Shown: positions 8,163 through 15,860, numbered from the stretch's first letter. The stretch is DNA of 37,778 nucleotides from Akkermansia sp. (GCA_030536145.1 JAUNQN010000028.1:1-37778); one strand, 5' to 3'. The notes: generated from the letters alone by a model not told the origin. Translations and numbers: made by a program.

Positions 8163-9002
8163 TCAGGGATGGGCGGGGGTGGGATTGGGAGTGTATTCGG
8201 AATTGTTCTTGATGTGGCCCGGCAGGGGCTCCTTCCAGCGGGCCTGGATGTCCGCGGGCAGGGTGGAAAGGCAGGCTTGGAGCTCTGCGGCAAAGGCGGG
8301 GTTTGCCTTGGCGCGGCTTTGCACGCTCCACTTGGCGGCCATGGAGACGATGTCCATGGCATCGCCGCGTTCCATCTTCTGCCGCTGCCCATCCGTTACA
8401 AACCAGAGCTTGTACGGCTTTTCCGGTGCGGCGGAGCGGGTGGCGCAGCGGATGAAGGAGCAGAGGATATCCCGGCTGCGGGCGGCATCGTACGCGCCCC
8501 AGGCCATATCCAGGGCCATGGCCTCTGCCGGGGAGGCGGAGAGTTCCTCCAGCTTGGTGAAATCCGGTTTGCGGGACTGGGGTGTGATGCGCGAGTAGGC
8601 GGCGATGATGGGATCGTATTCCAGCGTGGTGGCGGCCTCCTTGTTGCTTTCCGGGGTGTCTGCTAGCCAAAGGCTGATGCAGGTGAGCAGCCGCACGGCA
8701 GGGGAGTGCAGGCTGTCTGCTTTTTGCAGCAGCTCACCCAGGCGGGCGCTGTGCTGCCGGATGAGCTGGGAGCAGAACCCCTGCCGGTAGGTGGCGTTCT
8801 CAGTATCCACGGATTTGAGCGCCAGGATGCGCGCTGCGTTCTCCAGCGTGGGATTGTCTGCATAGGTGTCCAGCAGGTCCTGGTCGTTTACCGTGTCGGC
8901 CGGCGCGGCTGCCGGTGCGGTTGCATTGGCCTGCCCGGTGGTTTCTGCGTGCAGCGGCAGCACCAGGGCTGCGGCAAGCAGGGCTAAGGTTTGTATCTTC
9001 AT
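8163..9002 (-). CDS. Secreted alpha-helical protein of unknown function
   Basis: 279 residues from ATG 9002, chosen because MKIQTLALLAAALVLPLHAE is a textbook signal peptide cut after LHA. The longer open frame upstream has no gene-like character. The mature part starts with an Ala/Thr/Pro linker, then helices through the chain (QDLLDTYADNPTLENAARIL, LGELLQKADSL and others) resembling helical-repeat scaffolds, and ends in a Pro/Thr-rich tail. No catalytic motif is evident and I do not recognise the family. It lies between the glycosidase and the ATPase gene, with 126 bp on each side. No good promoter is visible, though an AT-rich TTATAAGGTAATG lies at 9046-9059 (read on minus). Confidence 0.8.
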   Translation of the reverse strand: MKIQTLALLAAALVLPLHAETTGQANATAPAAAPADTVNDQDLLDTYADNPTLENAARILALKSVDTENATYRQGFCSQLIRQHSARLGELLQKADSLHSPAVRLLTCISLWLADTPESNKEAATTLEYDPIIAAYSRITPQSRKPDFTKLEELSASPAEAMALDMAWGAYDAARSRDILCSFIRCATRSAAPEKPYKLWFVTDGQRQKMERGDAMDIVSMAAKWSVQSRAKANPAFAAELQACLSTLPADIQARWKEPLPGHIKNNSEYTPNPTPAHP

Positions 9003-9129
9003 GCTGTGGGGATGTGTTTGATTGCTGTGGCTGTTTGCGCCATTCTTCATTACCTTATAACCCGCCGGGGGCGCAGATGCTTGCACAAAATTGCCTTGTC
9101 TCAAAAAAGTGGCGCGGGGAACGCGGAAC

Positions 9130-10014
9130 TCAGTCCTCAGGGGATTGGAACTCCCAGCGGTGGCGCTCAAAGAATTCCTGGAGCAGGCGTACGTTTTCCA
9201 GCTGCTGCCAGGGGCGCACGCAGGCGGGCACGGCGTCCAGGTCATACACCTTGGCGCCTTTTAGACCCAGGAGCAGGGGGGAGTGGGTGGCGATGATGAA
9301 TTGGTCCCCGCATGTCACGGAGGCCTCCAGAAACTCCACCAGCTTGTTCTGCAGGGAGGGGGCCAGGCTGTTCTCCGGCTCGTCCAGCAGGTAGAGCCCG
9401 CGCTCTCCGATGGCCTGGGTGAAATGGCGGAAGGCGCTTTCCCCGTTGGAGAATTCCGGCTCGAACGCCTCCACACGGCGGTTCACAAAGGTGCGGATGG
9501 AGTTTCGGCGGGCCTCCATGTGTTCAAGGAAGGGTTCCACCCCGTCCTGCTCGTAGGTGTTCAGTTTCATGTTCCGGCGGGCCCTGCGGCATTGGGCGGA
9601 GGCGAGGTCGTGGCGGGTTTCCAGGTCCGCATTCACCTCCCGCCGCCGCATGATTTGCGCGAAGACGTCATCGCTGGAGATGAAGCTGCTCTCCGTGGGG
9701 ATGTTCAGTACGTGGCCGGCATCCTCCCCGGCCAAGCGGTAGTAGCACTGGTCCAGGTACGCCCCAAAGTGCGGGGTGCGGTTGAACAGCCCGCTGCGGG
9801 CCAGGCGCAGTTTCTGGGTGATGACGTTGAGCAGGGTGGTCTTGCCGCAGCCGTTGCCGCCGTAGAAGATGGTAACCTCCTTGAAATCCAGCGGTGGCGG
9901 GGGCTCCTCGAACACGCCGAAGGGGTAGTATTCCCGCAGCGTGCCGGTGGCAAACTTCAGGTAGTTTTCTTCCGCCGTCAGGCTCGGCACGGCAAACTGT
10001 TCCAGGTAGATCAT
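9130..10014 (-). CDS. COG3910-type AAA/ABC-class ATPase
   Basis: 294 residues from ATG 10014. The start MIYLEQFAVPS is preferred over upstream ATGs because it matches the family N-terminus and because the promoter -10 box overlaps the ATG at 10026. Walker A FYGGNGCGKTT (about 50-60), a segment with SSDDVFAQI and RREVNADLETR typical of this group, Walker B YLLDEPENSLAP and the switch region IIATHSPLLLGL are all present. This is a compact soluble ATPase of the RecF/Rad50/ABC class found widely as a single gene. Its substrate is not established. Not an ABC transporter: no membrane partner is nearby. A second minus-strand promoter at 10316-10344 could also read into it through a long leader. Confidence 0.85.
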   Translation of the reverse strand: MIYLEQFAVPSLTAEENYLKFATGTLREYYPFGVFEEPPPPLDFKEVTIFYGGNGCGKTTLLNVITQKLRLARSGLFNRTPHFGAYLDQCYYRLAGEDAGHVLNIPTESSFISSDDVFAQIMRRREVNADLETRHDLASAQCRRARRNMKLNTYEQDGVEPFLEHMEARRNSIRTFVNRRVEAFEPEFSNGESAFRHFTQAIGERGLYLLDEPENSLAPSLQNKLVEFLEASVTCGDQFIIATHSPLLLGLKGAKVYDLDAVPACVRPWQQLENVRLLQEFFERHRWEFQSPED

Positions 10015-10024
10015 AACACGCGCC

Positions 10025-10054
10025 ATGCTACCACAGGCAGGGCCGGGGGAGCAA
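10025..10054 (-). promoter_or_regulatory. Proximal promoter of the COG3910 ATPase
   Basis: Minus strand: TTGCTC (10049-10054), 18 bp, TAGCAT (10025-10030). The -10 box overlaps an upstream ATG (10026), so that codon cannot be in the transcript. The next ATG (10014) lies 10 bp after the -10. Confidence 0.55.
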
Positions 10055-10066
10055 GCAAATTCCCCT

Positions 10067-10095
10067 TTGCCATGCCGCGGTCCTTGTGTTAGAAT
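10067..10095 (+). promoter_or_regulatory. Strong promoter of a small RNA
   Basis: TTGCCA (10067-10072), exactly 17 bp, TAGAAT (10090-10095) with an extended -10 TGT just upstream. It points into a region without a normal gene and predicts a start near 10102. Confidence 0.75.
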
Positions 10096-10134
10096 GGGCC
10101 TGCCGCCGTAAAACAGCGGCGGTTCACAGTACAA

Positions 10135-10191
10135 ATGCTGAACAATATTGCCATCATTTGGCCCATGGTATGCGACTTGCTCGCGTACTAG
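10135..10191 (+). CDS. Possible 18-residue hydrophobic peptide
   Basis: ATG 10135 to TAG 10191 encodes MLNNIAIIWPMVCDLLAY. It is hydrophobic, lies wholly inside the predicted small RNA and ends 28 bp before the terminator stem. Length and hydrophobicity resemble type I toxin peptides or short membrane peptides, but there is no visible ribosome binding site and an ORF this short can arise by chance. Translation is unproven. Confidence 0.3.
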   Translation: MLNNIAIIWPMVCDLLAY

Positions 10192-10219
10192 CTTCGTTGA
10201 AATGATATATACGAAGCAA

Positions 10220-10251
10220 CCCCGCCCGGCTAGCACCCGGGCGGGGTTTTT
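10220..10251 (+). terminator. Intrinsic terminator of the small RNA
   Basis: Perfect 10-bp stem CCCCGCCCGG (10220-10229) / CCGGGCGGGG (10237-10246), 7-nt loop, then TTTTT. Confidence 0.9.
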
Positions 10252-10315
10252 GGTTCACCGTAATATGTTGATTGCCATTGTTTGGCTGCTGAAAAGCTTC
10301 CGCTTGTTCGGGTTG

Positions 10316-10344
10316 ATTGTAGGCACTGCGGGGCGGGGTGTCAA
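10316..10344 (-). promoter_or_regulatory. Consensus promoter opposing the small RNA
   Basis: Minus strand: TTGACA (10339-10344), 17 bp, TACAAT (10316-10321). Predicted start near 10309, transcribing leftward across both repeat copies and antisense to the whole small RNA, towards the ATPase gene. The first ATG in its path (10280) encodes only MAINILR before a stop. Confidence 0.65.
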
Positions 10345-10393
10345 GGGAAATTGTATGTCCCGCGTGCGATTTTTCCTTGCGGCGGATGCTTCT

Positions 10394-11506
10394 TCAGTTG
10401 GCACGGAAGCGGGCACCGGGCAGGGGGGTGATTTGGCCGCGGATCTGCATGGCCATGAGGAGGGGATTGAGCTCTCCTGCACCCATGCCCAGGGCGGAGC
10501 AGAGGGCATCCAGCGTGTCATGCCCGGAGTGCAGGGCGTGGAGCAGGCGTGATTCCGGGGAGTCCGGCAGGTCCGCGGGGGTGATTTGCTGCTCAAAGAG
10601 GTTCAGCTGGCGCGGGGTGCCCCAGTGCATGTCCTCCACCAGTTCATGGGCGCAGGTGCACAGGGTGGCGCCATCCCGTATCAGGGCGTGGCAGCCGGAG
10701 GAGGCGGGGGAGGAGACGGCTCCCGGCACGGCGAATACGCGGTTGCCGTATGTGCCCTCTGCCATGGTGGCGGTGTGCAGGGCTCCGCTGCGGTTGGGGG
10801 CCTCCACCACCAGGGTGGCGCGGCTCCACGCGGCCACAATGCGGTTGCGCTGCGGGAAGGTGTTGCGGGAGGGGCGCATGAAGAGCGGGAACTCGCTCAC
10901 CAGCGCGCCGTGCCCGTCTGCAATGCGGGCTGCCAGCTCCGCGTTCTCCGGCGGGTAGAATTCCGCTAGGCCGAACCCGAGCACGGCGATGGTGCGGCCT
11001 CCGGCATCCAGCGCGCCCAGGTGGGCGGCGGTGTCTATGCCGCGTGCCAGGCCGGAGATGATGGTGCAGCTGGAATCCGCCAGGTCACGGCCGAACTGGC
11101 GCGCCACGGTCATGCCGTAGGGCGTGGCCCGGCGCGTGCCTACTATGGCCACGCTGCGCTCTGCATCCTGCTCCTGCCAGGCACCGCGCACATACAGCAC
11201 AATGGGCGGGTCCGGCATGCGGCGCAGGGCGGCGGGGTAGTCCGCATCCGTCAGCGTGACCATGCGCACGCCCATCTGCGCGGCGGCCTCCATTTCCGCC
11301 GGGGCGTTGGTGCAGTTCCGCCAGTCTGCTATGGCGGCGGCCTGCACGGGGCCTATGCGCTGCACCCGCTCCAGCATGGGGGCGGGTGCCTGGAGCACCA
11401 GCTCTGCGGAGCCGAAAAACTCCAGCAGGGACTGTATGCGTATAGAGCCCAGCCCCGGGATGAGGTTGAGGGTGATCAGGGCCTCCCTGGGGGTGGGCTG
11501 GTACAT
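10394..11506 (-). CDS. dprA: DNA processing protein DprA
   Basis: 370 residues. DprA loads RecA onto incoming single-stranded DNA in natural transformation. Motifs in the Rossmann core: VAIVGTRRATPYG (about 120), SGLARGIDTAAHLGAL (about 155), EFPL, FPQRNRIVAAWS and VVEAPNRSGALHTA. An N-terminal helix-hairpin-helix-like region (ALITLNLIPGLGS) and a C-terminal winged-helix-like region (about 305-370) give the full three-part architecture. It starts 16 bp after nadC and is probably expressed with it. No other competence gene is in the window. Confidence 0.96.
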   Translation of the reverse strand: MYQPTPREALITLNLIPGLGSIRIQSLLEFFGSAELVLQAPAPMLERVQRIGPVQAAAIADWRNCTNAPAEMEAAAQMGVRMVTLTDADYPAALRRMPDPPIVLYVRGAWQEQDAERSVAIVGTRRATPYGMTVARQFGRDLADSSCTIISGLARGIDTAAHLGALDAGGRTIAVLGFGLAEFYPPENAELAARIADGHGALVSEFPLFMRPSRNTFPQRNRIVAAWSRATLVVEAPNRSGALHTATMAEGTYGNRVFAVPGAVSSPASSGCHALIRDGATLCTCAHELVEDMHWGTPRQLNLFEQQITPADLPDSPESRLLHALHSGHDTLDALCSALGMGAGELNPLLMAMQIRGQITPLPGARFRAN

Positions 11507-11522
11507 GGGGTGCGGGCGGGAA

Positions 11523-12389
11523 TCAGCGCTCCACGGTGAAATCCAGGCCCAGGTCCAGGGAGGGCACGGAGTGCGTGAGGCAGCCGAAGCTCATGTAGTC
11601 CACGCCGGTTTCCGCAGCGGCGGGGGCGGTGGCCAGGGTAAGGCCGCCGGAGGCCTCGAAGTACGGCTTGCGGTCCGGCCCGCGCATTTCCACGGCCTTG
11701 CGCATGTCCTCGTTGCTCATGTTGTCCAGCAGGATGTAGTCCACGCCGGTGAGTTTCAGGAAGGATTCCACCTGCTGCAGATTGTCTGCCTCCAGCTCCA
11801 CCTCCACGCCGGGGCGGTCCTCCTTGAGCTTGTTGATGCACTGCTGCAGGTGCTCCGTGTTGCCGTCGGTCATCAGGTGGTTGTCCTTCACCATGGCGCG
11901 GTCATACAGGCCCAGGCGGTGGTTGTTGCCGCCGCCGTGCACCACGGCCGCCTTTTCCAGCAGGCGGTAGCCGGGGGTGGTCTTGCGGGTGTCCAGCAGC
12001 TTGCAGCCGGTGTGGGCAATGGCTTTCACATAGCGGCGGGTCATGGTGGCCACGCCGGAAAGGCGCTGGATGAAGTTCAGCGCCGTGCGCTCCGCGCCCA
12101 GGATGGACTGGGCCTTGCCCTCAATCATCATCACGATGGCATCGCCGGATACCTCGTCGCCGTCATGCAGGTACACCTCCACCTTCAGGCTGGGGTCCAC
12201 CGCCTTGAACACGGCCTTGGCCACCTCCACGCCGGAAAGCACGCCGGGCGTGCGCGGGCGCAGCAGCGCGCGTGCCTGCAGGTCGCCGGGCACGAAATAG
12301 AGCGAGGTCACGTCGCCGTCGCCGAAATCCTCTTCCAGGGCCAGTTTGATCAAGGCCTCCACGTTGTCAGACACCTTTGTGTTGCTCAT
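11523..12389 (-). CDS. nadC: Nicotinate-nucleotide pyrophosphorylase (quinolinate phosphoribosyltransferase)
   Basis: Makes nicotinate mononucleotide from quinolinate and PRPP in de novo NAD synthesis. 288 residues, normal length. Signatures: ALEEDFGDGDVTS near the N-terminus, ERTALNFIQRLSGVAT, LDTRKTTPGYR, HGGGNNHRLGLYD, MVKDNH, VELEADNL, LLDNMS and EASGGLTL. All catalytic basic residues expected for the family appear present. First gene of a two-gene unit with dprA. Its own promoter predicts a leaderless message. nadA and nadB are not in this window. Confidence 0.97.
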   Translation of the reverse strand: MSNTKVSDNVEALIKLALEEDFGDGDVTSLYFVPGDLQARALLRPRTPGVLSGVEVAKAVFKAVDPSLKVEVYLHDGDEVSGDAIVMMIEGKAQSILGAERTALNFIQRLSGVATMTRRYVKAIAHTGCKLLDTRKTTPGYRLLEKAAVVHGGGNNHRLGLYDRAMVKDNHLMTDGNTEHLQQCINKLKEDRPGVEVELEADNLQQVESFLKLTGVDYILLDNMSNEDMRKAVEMRGPDRKPYFEASGGLTLATAPAAAETGVDYMSFGCLTHSVPSLDLGLDFTVER

Positions 12390-12395
12390 GCCCCC

Positions 12396-12424
12396 ATCTT
12401 AGCGGCCAATGCCCGGCTTGTAAA
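12396..12424 (-). promoter_or_regulatory. Promoter of nadC-dprA, predicted leaderless
   Basis: Minus strand: TTTACA (12419-12424), 17 bp, TAAGAT (12396-12401), then 6 bp to ATG 12389. Confidence 0.7.
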
Positions 12425-12429
12425 GCATG

Positions 12430-12462
12430 AAAAGCGGCACGCCGATGCGGCGTGCCGCTTTT
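12430..12462. terminator. Terminator between osmC-like gene and nadC
   Basis: Perfect 15-bp inverted repeat (12430-12444 with 12448-12462, 3-nt loop ATG) with AAAA and TTTT at its ends. It lies just past the OsmC stop and immediately upstream of the nadC -35 box, so it insulates the two units. Confidence 0.85.
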
Positions 12463-12493
12463 GCAGGGTGGCGGCGCACCGCCGGGGCGGGTG

Positions 12494-12907
12494 TCAGTCC
12501 ATCCAGGTGGTCCAGTGCCAGGTAATGGTTTTCTCCACCTCCGGGGAGATGGCGCGGCCCACGGGGCAGTTGGCCACGCAGTTTTCCATGATACGGCGGC
12601 TCTGCTCCGTCTGCGGCATGGGCACGTTTATATCGAACACCAGGCCGGAGATGCCCTTGGCATCATGTTTCACGGCGGCGGAGATGGAGATGCCCTCCGT
12701 CTCAAACCCGCGGCGGGCGCCCGTGTAGGCAATCATGCTGAGCATGCAGGAGGCCGTGGCGGCGGCCAGCATGTCTGCGGGGCAGGGGTTCTGCCCCAGG
12801 CCGCCCTGTTCCGCGGCCAGGTCTGTGGTGGCGGAGCCGTGGGGGTGGTATTCCGTGCAGCAGCGCATGCTGCCGCCCAATGTGGTGGTGGATGAATATT
12901 GTTTCAT
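12494..12907 (-). CDS. OsmC/Ohr-family thiol peroxidase-like protein
   Basis: 137 residues, the family size. The family motif region NPCPADMLAAATASCMLSMIA holds Cys54, and the second conserved Cys lies in NCPVGRAI (C114). These are the two redox cysteines of OsmC/Ohr proteins, which reduce organic hydroperoxides. Extra cysteines (C16, C17, C42, C110) are present. Whether it is OsmC, Ohr or the YhfA-like branch cannot be decided by eye. Cytoplasmic, monocistronic, own promoter and terminator. Confidence 0.88.
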   Translation of the reverse strand: MKQYSSTTTLGGSMRCCTEYHPHGSATTDLAAEQGGLGQNPCPADMLAAATASCMLSMIAYTGARRGFETEGISISAAVKHDAKGISGLVFDINVPMPQTEQSRRIMENCVANCPVGRAISPEVEKTITWHWTTWMD

Positions 12908-12915
12908 ACAGGCGG

Positions 12916-12944
12916 ATTGTAGGGCGTGCCGCAGGCGGGGGCAA
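12916..12944 (-). promoter_or_regulatory. Promoter of the OsmC-like gene
   Basis: Minus strand: TTGCCC (12939-12944), 17 bp, TACAAT (12916-12921), 8 bp to ATG 12907. Confidence 0.75.
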
Positions 12945-12984
12945 TCTAATTTTCCAGCTGTTTGCGGGGCAGGGCAGGGGGGGC

Positions 12985-15804
12985 TTATTCCGGGGCGTCC
13001 ACCAGCACCTCCCTGGCGCGGGTGGGACCCTGCGCCGGTGAGATGATGCCGCGCTCCTCCATCATGTCCATAATCTTGGCGGCCTTGCCGTAGCCTATGC
13101 TGAAACGGCGCTGCAGCAGGGATGTGCTGGCCTTGCGCTCCGTGACCACCAGGGAAATGCAGCGGGTGAGCAGCTCTGAATCCGCATCGCTCATGGCGGC
13201 ACCGCCTATGCGGCCGCCGTTGTCCCCGCCGCCGTTGGCTGCGGATGCCGCGTTCTCCGCGTTGTTCATTTCCGCGTTCACGGCCTGGTCGAACTTCTGG
13301 CTGGCGTGGGAGGCGCAGAAGGCGATGATGGAGGCAATCTCCGCATCCGTGACAAAGGCACCCTGGGCGCGGGTCATCTTGGTGATGCCGCCGGGGGGCA
13401 GGAAGAGGCAGTCTCCCTTGCCCAGCAGGTTTTCCGCCCCGTTGGTATCCAGGATGATGCGGCTGTCCAGCGGGCTGGCCACGCGGAAGGCGATTCGGCT
13501 GGGAATGTTGGCCTTGATAAGGCCGGTTACCACGTTGGAGCGCGGGGTCTGCGTGGCTGCCACCAGGTGGATGCCGGCGGCGCGCGCCTTTTGCGTAAGG
13601 CGGGCTATGTAGTTCTCCAGGTCCTCCTTCACCACCTGCATCAGGTCGGCCAGCTCATCGATGATGATGACGATGTAGGGCAGTTTCTCCGGGGCGGGCT
13701 CGTTCTCCTCCTCGTACAGGTCCAGCTCTCCCTGCTCCTCCTCAATCTCGCCGCCGCGGCTCTCGTTGGAGGCCAGGATGTCGTCCGCCAGCTCCTCTCC
13801 GCGGCGGATGGCCTCCTCCTCGTCCTCGTCGCATGTCTCCTGCTCGTCATCCCGGTAGTAGCCGGGGTCCTTGGTGATGTCGCGGGCGTTGAAGTCCTCG
13901 AAATTGCGCACGCCGATGCGGCTGAAGAGTCGGTAGCGGTGCTCCATCTCGTTCACGGCCCAGCGCAGGGCGCCGATGACGCGCGGGGGATTGGTTACCA
14001 CGGGGCAGGCCAGGTGGGGCAGCTTGCGGTAGGGCTGCATTTCCACCACCTTGGGGTCCACCAGCACCAGGCGCAGCTCATCCGGGCGGAACTTGTAGAG
14101 CATGGAAAGGATCATGCTGTTGATGCACACGGACTTGCCGGAACCCGTGGTGCCTGCCACCAGGGTGTGGGGCATGGCTGCCAGGTCACCGATGACGGGT
14201 GCCCCGTACACGTCCTTGCCCAGGGCCACGGGAATACGCAGCTTGGGGCTGTTGAACTGTGGGGATTCCAGCAGTTCACGCAGGTATACGGGGGATTTGC
14301 TGCGGTTCTCCAGCTCAATGCCGATGGTGTTCTTGCCGGGGATGGGGGCCAGGATGGAGATGGATTTGCTGCTGGTGGCGGCCATCAGGTCCTTCTCATA
14401 GGTATGGACCTTCTTCACGCGCAGGCCGCGGGGCGGGTAGAACTCGTACCGGGTGATGCTGGGACCGCGGGTGATGGGGCCGGGTGCCACCTGAATCTTG
14501 AAACTGTCCAGGGTCTCGATGATTTCCCGCTGCAGTTCCTCCATTTCCGCCTCTGCCTCCTCCAGCACCTCCGGGGATACGGGCTTGTACTCCAGCAGGT
14601 CATACGGGGGCAGGGGATAGTCCGGGGATTCTGCGCGTGCCGCGGGAGCCTTCCGGGATTCCGGGGCGGGCTTGCATGCGGGGGCGGGTGGCGGTTCCGG
14701 GGCGGCTTCCGGCTCCAGTATGCCCATGTGGCGGTTCATGCTGCGGCGCAGGCTGTCTGAAATGTGCGGCCCTTCTCCCGCAGCGGCGGGGCGGGATTCC
14801 GGGGCGGATTCTCCCTGTGGGTTCAGGTCCAGCAGGTTGGTAAGCTCCGGGTGCATGTCCTGCCCCTTCCGGGAGTCTCCTGCGCGGCGTATGGTGCGGG
14901 AGCTGGGCGGCTGCTGTATGCGCTGTGCCGCGGCGGTGGCCTTTCGGCGGGCCTCCAGCTGCTCCAGCAGGGAGGGCGGAGGCGCGTCGTCCTCCTCTGG
15001 GGGAAGGTCGTTTGAGGAGCGCCCGTCCTCCGGGGCATCCGCGGGGAATTGCCCGCCGGTGCGGGCCTCCAGCTGGGCCTGGCGTGCGGCCTCCGCCTCC
15101 ATGCGCAGGCGTTTTTCCTCCAGCATGCGGGCGCGTTCCTCACTGCGCAGGCGGCTGCGGCGGCGCTGCTCCCGCCATTTCTGCGCCAGCCAGGCGCAGG
15201 TGCCGCACACATCTGCCCAGAACCGGGTGCCCACGGCGCGGAATCCCAGGCGCGCTGCATAGACCAGCGCTATGCCGTGCAGGAATATCAGCACCGCTAG
15301 CGCGGTGGATTCTGCCATGAAATGCCCCAGCGCCAGCGTGCCGTCCAGGTACCCCAGCATGCCGCCCGCGCTGCCGGAAGGGTGCGCGGCGGCCCAGGCC
15401 TGCAGGCAGAGCGTCTGCACGCTCATGACCGCACATGCCAGCACCAGCATGGCCAGCATGGCCAGGGCCTGGCCCAATATGCTGCGCCGCGGGTGTACCA
15501 GGATGCCGATGCCCAGGAGCAGGGAAAGGAAGAGAGCATAATACGCGCAGCTGCCGAACAGCCAGTACAAGATGCCCGCCAAGTACAGCCCGCACACGCC
15601 CAGCGCATTGGTGCAGGGTACTGCCGCAGCCGCGGCTGCGCCCTCCGGGTTCAGGCCGCTCCAGCCCATCTCCCCGTGGTTGTATGTGGCCAGGCAGACA
15701 GCCAGCGCCAGAGCCACCAGCGCGAGCACGCCACCCGTCAAGCGGGAGGGGCCTGTTTCGCTCTCTTTGCGCAGGATAGGGCTGTCTTCTTCCTCAAAAT
15801 CCAT
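12985..15804 (-). CDS. ftsK: FtsK/SpoIIIE DNA translocase
   Basis: Pumps DNA through the closing septum and helps resolve chromosome dimers. 939 residues from ATG 15804. The ATG 15 bp upstream overlaps the promoter -10 box and is rejected. The N-terminus has four transmembrane segments (to about residue 190), then a long charged Ala/Glu/Pro/Arg linker (about 200-420). The motor has Walker A TTGSGKSVC (about 555) and Walker B VIIIDELADLM (about 718), followed by QKARAAGIHLVAATQTPR. The last 65 residues form the gamma winged helix (LLQRRFSIGYGKAAKIMDMM) that reads polar DNA motifs. Unusual: an acidic insertion of about 60 residues between the arginine-rich region after Walker A and Walker B. 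Confidence 0.95.
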   Translation of the reverse strand: MDFEEEDSPILRKESETGPSRLTGGVLALVALALAVCLATYNHGEMGWSGLNPEGAAAAAAVPCTNALGVCGLYLAGILYWLFGSCAYYALFLSLLLGIGILVHPRRSILGQALAMLAMLVLACAVMSVQTLCLQAWAAAHPSGSAGGMLGYLDGTLALGHFMAESTALAVLIFLHGIALVYAARLGFRAVGTRFWADVCGTCAWLAQKWREQRRRSRLRSEERARMLEEKRLRMEAEAARQAQLEARTGGQFPADAPEDGRSSNDLPPEEDDAPPPSLLEQLEARRKATAAAQRIQQPPSSRTIRRAGDSRKGQDMHPELTNLLDLNPQGESAPESRPAAAGEGPHISDSLRRSMNRHMGILEPEAAPEPPPAPACKPAPESRKAPAARAESPDYPLPPYDLLEYKPVSPEVLEEAEAEMEELQREIIETLDSFKIQVAPGPITRGPSITRYEFYPPRGLRVKKVHTYEKDLMAATSSKSISILAPIPGKNTIGIELENRSKSPVYLRELLESPQFNSPKLRIPVALGKDVYGAPVIGDLAAMPHTLVAGTTGSGKSVCINSMILSMLYKFRPDELRLVLVDPKVVEMQPYRKLPHLACPVVTNPPRVIGALRWAVNEMEHRYRLFSRIGVRNFEDFNARDITKDPGYYRDDEQETCDEDEEEAIRRGEELADDILASNESRGGEIEEEQGELDLYEEENEPAPEKLPYIVIIIDELADLMQVVKEDLENYIARLTQKARAAGIHLVAATQTPRSNVVTGLIKANIPSRIAFRVASPLDSRIILDTNGAENLLGKGDCLFLPPGGITKMTRAQGAFVTDAEIASIIAFCASHASQKFDQAVNAEMNNAENAASAANGGGDNGGRIGGAAMSDADSELLTRCISLVVTERKASTSLLQRRFSIGYGKAAKIMDMMEERGIISPAQGPTRAREVLVDAPE

Positions 15805-15817
15805 AGTAGGTCGGAAC

Positions 15818-15846
15818 ATTTTACGCTATTCCTTCTCCCCCTGCAA
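15818..15846 (-). promoter_or_regulatory. Promoter of ftsK, decides its start codon
   Basis: Minus strand: TTGCAG (15841-15846), 17 bp, TAAAAT (15818-15823). The -10 box shares bases with ATG 15819, so the usable start is ATG 15804, 13 bp after the -10. Confidence 0.65.
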
Positions 15847-15860
15847 GGGTAAAGTGCGTA

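Larger units (their letters stand above)
10102..10251 (+). ncRNA. Candidate structured small RNA of about 150 nt
   Basis: Bounded by the promoter at 10067-10095 and a strong intrinsic terminator at 10220-10251. Internal structure: 5' hairpin CCGCCG (10103-10108) / CGGCGG (10117-10122) with an A-rich 8-nt loop; an 18-codon ORF (10135-10191); a 7-bp hairpin GCTTCGT (10191-10197) / ACGAAGC (10211-10217); then the terminator. It does not show the hallmarks of SRP RNA, 6S, tmRNA or RNase P. It could be a regulatory RNA, a small-protein mRNA, or the sense partner of the opposing RNA from 10316-10344. The boundaries are predicted. Confidence 0.6.
10121..10286. repeat. Two-copy degenerate repeat around the small RNA
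   Basis: Copy A is 10121-10162, copy B 10252-10286. Both read GGTTCAC, GTA, an ATG(C/T)TGA core, TTGCCAT, then TTTGGC. Copy B lacks about 6 nt in the middle. Each copy directly follows a GC-rich hairpin (10103-10122 and 10220-10246), so the repeated unit is hairpin plus GGTTCAC element. Confidence 0.5.

Noticed and set aside
5954..8212. Long plus-strand frame (752 codons) opposite the GH36-like gene
   Set aside because: Composition is His/Val/Leu/Gly-biased in the way antisense frames of GC-rich genes are. No motif, and the opposite strand has a complete enzyme with promoter and signal peptide.
9102..9125. Possible terminator after the COG3910 ATPase
   Set aside because: Only a 4-bp CGCG/CGCG stem before TTTTTT on the minus strand, too weak to call.
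10121..10130. GGTTC resembling a tRNA T-arm
   Set aside because: No acceptor, D or anticodon stems can be drawn around it or around the second copy at 10252.
10148..10552. Plus-strand frame of 134 codons crossing the small-RNA terminator
   Set aside because: Runs through a strong terminator and into the antisense of dprA. Only its short hydrophobic stretch near 10265 looks interesting, and that is explained by repeat copy B.
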